From Thiopontia sp964551545 (lineage in GTDB: Bacteria; Pseudomonadota; Gammaproteobacteria; GCF-002020875): a DNA stretch of 8,480 nt. Position 1 is the first letter of the stretch. Each line of letters opens with the position of its first letter. Below the pieces are notes generated by a model that saw only the letters and a program-made list of their open reading frames with translations, ran no database searches and was not told the DNA's origin. Where the stretch lies: contig CAZKCT010000068.1 in the NCBI GenBank assembly GCA_964551545.1, positions 1-8,480 of the forward strand. Reading direction: 5' to 3'. This document shows, piece after piece, positions 6,432 through 8,480 of the stretch. The translations under genes and the position numbers were made by a program.

Positions 6432-7525
6432 GTGACAATTGGAAGCAGATCACAGTGTATTGCGGGAATCGGCTTGTTGCTGGTCTCGCTATGGGGCTCT
6501 GCCGCTGAGGCTACCTTGCGGGTGGTGGCGACTATTCCTCCACTGCACTCCCTGGTCGCCCAGGTAACAGAAGGGGTTATTGAACCGCAGCTGCTGCTCT
6601 CCAGAGGTGGCTCTCCTCATGGTTACTCTCTTCGCCCCTCTGAGATGCGGATGGTTCATGCGGCTGACCTGCTGTTCTGGGTGGGGCCAGAGATGGAGGG
6701 CTTTCTTCATCAAACCATTGCTCGTCTGGATGCAGGTACGGTTGTGGTTGCGCTGACGGATCCAGGTGTTCATTCTGAAAACGAGCATGACGAGCATGAC
6801 GAGCATGACGAGCATGACGAGCATGACGAGCATGACGAGCATGANNNNNNNNNNNNNNNNNNNNNNNNNNNNNNNNNNNNNNNNNNNNNNNNNNNNNNNN
6901 NNNNNNNNNNNNNNNNNNNNNNNNNNNNNNNNNNNNNNNNNNNNACGAGCATGACGAGCATGACGAGCATGACGAGCATGACGAGCATGACGAGCATGAC
7001 GAGCATGCACACGAGCCGCACCAGTGGCTCAATCCCCAGCTCGCTGGGCATTGGGTTGAGCGTCTTGTTGAGCAGATGGTGCTTGCCGATCCTCAGCATG
7101 CGCAGCGTTATACCGAAAATGGTGCAGCGACCATTGAACGTCTCAAACAGCTTGATCAGACGCTAGAGCGACAGCTTTCCACGGTTCAGAAGCGTCCATT
7201 CGTGGTTCACCATAATGCCTATCAGCACTTGGTTGATCGTTATCGGCTCAATCTGATTGGTGTCGTAGCACAGAATCCGGAAGGGATGTTGGGTGCGCGC
7301 TCGGTCTCAGACCTATTGAGTGAGCTGGCGCAATACCCAAAGGTCTGCCTGTTTGGTGAGCCGCAGTTTCCTCGTCATCAAATTCGCCCTTTCCGTCGGC
7401 TGCCTGGGCTGATCGTCGGTGAGCTTGATCCATTGGGGCGTGATGTTGCTCCGGGCGTTGAGCACTATGCGCAGATGATGCGCAATCTCTCTGCGGCTCT
7501 CAAAGCGTGTCTAAGTCAGGAGTAA
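6432..7525 (+). CDS. znuA: zinc ABC transporter, periplasmic zinc-binding protein ZnuA (interrupted by an assembly gap)
   Basis: Periplasmic zinc-capturing protein that feeds ZnuB/ZnuC. It starts with GTG, 3 bp after the yidD stop, with AAGAG just upstream. Residues 1-27 are a signal peptide with a hydrophobic core (GIGLLLVSLWGSAAEA) and likely cleavage after AEA. The first lobe has GSPHGYSLRPSE with the metal ligand H63 and WVGPEMEGF. Then comes the charged loop made of Glu-His-Asp repeats, broken by 100 Ns (6845-6944). The second lobe resumes with HAHEPHQWLNP (second His ligand), VVHHNAYQH (third His ligand), FGEPQF and GELDPLG. E. coli ZnuA has Glu directly before the first ligand His; here it is Pro. 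The part after the gap reads in another frame (codons from 6947; end 7525) only because the placeholder length is arbitrary. It is not evidence of a real frameshift, although one cannot be excluded. Confidence 0.93.
6783..7006 (+). repeat. perfect 9-bp tandem repeat coding the His-rich metal loop of ZnuA
   Basis: Unit GAGCATGAC, coding Glu-His-Asp. About seven copies are visible before the gap (6783-6844, the last lacking its final base), and six full copies plus GAGCAT after it (6947-7006). All visible copies are identical, with no synonymous change. Because the unit is a multiple of three, gain or loss of copies keeps the frame. The unit contains no stop in any of its six frames, which creates false open frames on both strands across it. 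Acidic/His-rich loops at this place are typical of ZnuA and are thought to help acquire or sense zinc. Confidence 0.97.
6845..6944. other. assembly gap, exactly 100 N
   Basis: A run of exactly 100 Ns inside the 9-bp repeat, a conventional length for gaps of unknown size. To keep znuA in frame the real length must leave remainder 2 on division by 3. This includes a simple 1-base overlap of the two flanks, which would join them as one uninterrupted repeat. Confidence 0.97.
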
Positions 7526-7542
7526 AAAGGTCAGCCTCTCTA

Positions 7543-7571
7543 TTTATAAGAAAAAAGAATGCGTGTATAGT
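7543..7571 (+). promoter_or_regulatory. possible promoter of the TusA-family gene
   Basis: The 92-bp region between znuA and the next gene is clearly AT-richer than its surroundings. TTTATA (7543-7548) and TATAGT (7566-7571) are separated by 17 bp and match four or five of six consensus positions each; an overlapping TATAAA at 7571-7576 is an alternative -10. No hairpin with a T-run that could end znuA transcription is seen here. Confidence 0.35.
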
Positions 7572-7617
7572 ATAAATCTATCAAATAGCCTGAACTGTAA
7601 ATAGAAAGAGAGAGTCG

Positions 7618-7845
7618 ATGGAGTATAACCACGAGGTTGATCTGTCTGGACTTAATTGTCCGTTACCGATTTTGAGAACCAAGGCGGCACTGACCAAGAT
7701 GGCTCCAGGGGATGTGTTGAAGATTACCGTCACCAATCCAGATTCAGTTCGTGAGATTGGTGCCTTTGCCAAGCAGAGCGGAGGAGCCTGTGAGCATGAG
7801 GATCTGGGCAAGGGAGCCCATCACCTCTATTTCTGTAAGGGGTAG
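7618..7845 (+). CDS. TusA/SirA-family sulfur-carrier protein
   Basis: Small soluble protein of 75 residues with the TusA fold signature. The N-terminal strand VDLSGLNCPLP carries the CPxP motif with the probable sulfur-carrying C14; the first helix follows (LRTKAAL), then PGDVLKITVTNPDS and the second helix REIGAFAKQSG. Two further cysteines, C58 and C73, are not general features of TusA. Members accept a persulfide on the CPxP cysteine and pass it on in tRNA thiolation, molybdenum-cofactor synthesis or sulfur oxidation. No neighbour (dsrE, rhodanese, hdr genes) points to one of these, so I do not call it tusA itself. A purine-rich AGAAAGAGAGAG precedes the ATG. It has its own promoter-like region and runs convergently into efpL with 5 bp between stops. 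Confidence 0.88.
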   Translation: MEYNHEVDLSGLNCPLPILRTKAALTKMAPGDVLKITVTNPDSVREIGAFAKQSGGACEHEDLGKGAHHLYFCKG

Positions 7846-7850
7846 GGTGC

Positions 7851-8420
7851 CTATTTGGCTCGGGAGATGAACTTCCCGGTGCCGGTATGAATTTTGATCT
7901 CCTCGCCTAGCTCCAGATATTCAGGGACCTGCACCTCGATTCCGGTGGTGAGGGTTGCCGGCTTGGTGCGTCCGGTTGCCGTTGCCCCTTTGATCCCCGG
8001 AGCAGTTTCGGTGATGGTTAGTGTGACGGTTTGAGGGAGCTCAATGCCGAGGATCTTCTCCTCGGAGAGCAGGGCAATAATGCCCCCCAGCCCCTCGGTC
8101 AGATAGCCTGATTCGTTGGCTAGATCTTCGTTGTTGATCTCATACTGGCTGTAGTCTTCCAGATCCATAAAGACGTAGTGCTCTCCATCATTGTAGGAGT
8201 ACTGCACCTCTTTGCGCTGGCAATCCGCCTCCCTCAGAAGGTCATCTCCCTTGAAGGAGTCATCCAGTTTTTGTCTCGTCTGCAGGTTGGTGAAGCGTAC
8301 CTTGTAGAGGGTGGAGGCCCCACGTGAACTAGGACTCTTCGCCTCTACCGTCTTGACGGCATGAGGCATGTTGTTGATCTCAACTACCATGCCACGTTTT
8401 AGTTCGGATGCTTTTGGCAT
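7851..8420 (-). CDS. efpL: elongation factor P-like protein EfpL (YeiP)
   Basis: Translation factor of the EF-P family, 189 residues, as in E. coli YeiP/EfpL. It is predicted to bind between the ribosomal P and E sites and relieve stalling at proline-rich and some other motifs. The KOW-like N-terminal domain has MPKASELKRGMVVEI and the tip SPSSRGASTLYK. R33 occupies the position of the modified Lys of EF-P, which is the mark of the EfpL branch rather than EF-P. Middle-domain segments DGEHYVFMDLEDY and ELPQTVTLTI and the C-terminal ETAPGIKGATATGRTKPATL and VQVPEYLELGE blocks are conserved. An AGGT ribosome binding site (8429-8432) precedes the ATG by 8 bases. No modification gene for the tip (epmA/epmB/earP type) is in the window. 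Confidence 0.95.
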   Translation of the reverse strand: MPKASELKRGMVVEINNMPHAVKTVEAKSPSSRGASTLYKVRFTNLQTRQKLDDSFKGDDLLREADCQRKEVQYSYNDGEHYVFMDLEDYSQYEINNEDLANESGYLTEGLGGIIALLSEEKILGIELPQTVTLTITETAPGIKGATATGRTKPATLTTGIEVQVPEYLELGEEIKIHTGTGKFISRAK

Positions 8421-8428
8421 TTGTTATT

Positions 8429-8432
8429 ACCT
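8429..8432 (-). promoter_or_regulatory. ribosome binding site of efpL
   Basis: AGGT on the minus strand, 8 bases before the ATG at 8420. It lies inside a short imperfect dyad (GTTAT at 8441-8437, ATAAC at 8428-8424). The remaining bases to 8480 hold nothing else I can assign. Confidence 0.5.
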
Positions 8433-8480
8433 ATGATAACGGTTCAGATCTGGCTGGTTTCGAGGGTGAGATGGGGTGCT

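Noticed and set aside
6783..7006. CRISPR-like array
   Set aside because: The 9-bp units are contiguous without spacers and are coding in frame in znuA.
6489..7099. Open frames on both strands across the 9-bp array (Ser-Cys-Ser, Met-Leu-Val, His-Ala-Arg and Thr-Ser-Met repeats)
   Set aside because: They arise because the repeat unit has no stop in any frame and because Ns were read through; only the Glu-His-Asp frame joins the two conserved ZnuA lobes.
8424..8441. GTTAT/ATAAC dyad before efpL as a Zur box
   Set aside because: The half-sites are 8 bp apart rather than about 3, and the dyad overlaps the ribosome binding site; a chance match is more likely.

Overview
The window looks like a chromosomal segment of a gammaproteobacterium. 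The zinc-importer proteins, a class I DAHP synthase of the AroG type, YidD and an EfpL/YeiP-type EF-P paralogue all resemble enterobacterial proteins recalled from memory. The genus cannot be fixed from the sequence. Genes are tightly packed, no stretch above 300 bases lacks a gene, and I saw no RNA gene, insertion sequence or CRISPR array.

Left part (1-3508, + strand): a signalling cluster. It has an Aer-like chemoreceptor cut off by the window edge, a soluble protein with an N-terminal receiver domain fused to a histidine kinase, and a single-domain response regulator. Gaps are 4 bp and then a 4-bp ATGA overlap, so the three probably form one transcript. The receptor carries a HAMP domain followed by four further HAMP-like repeats at a regular 45-46 residue spacing.

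Middle part (3514-7525): a divided zinc-uptake locus. znuC and znuB (overlapping, - strand) diverge from aroG-yidD-znuA (+ strand, gaps of 6 and 3 bp). ZnuA binds zinc in the periplasm, ZnuB is the permease and ZnuC the ATPase. In the arrangement familiar from E. coli, znuA lies directly opposite znuCB. Here a DAHP synthase gene and a displaced yidD stand between znuA and the shared intergenic region. That region holds a perfect 8-bp inverted repeat (5091-5098 / 5110-5117), a candidate operator or pair of mirror-image -10 elements. The metal-binding loop of ZnuA is coded by a perfect 9-bp tandem repeat (Glu-His-Asp) in which the assembly breaks: exactly 100 Ns, almost certainly a placeholder of unknown true length. 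The reading frame on the far side is off by one only because of that placeholder.

Right part (7526-8480): an AT-rich promoter-like region, a small TusA/SirA-family protein on the + strand, and convergent to it an EfpL (YeiP) gene on the - strand with an arginine at the tip position. Both convergent junctions in the window (3508/3514 and 7845/7851) leave only 5 bp between stop codons and show no intrinsic terminator.

No obviously new system is present. The points most worth following are the repeat-containing ZnuA, aroG-yidD inside a divergent znu locus with its palindrome, and the receptor/kinase/regulator cluster.
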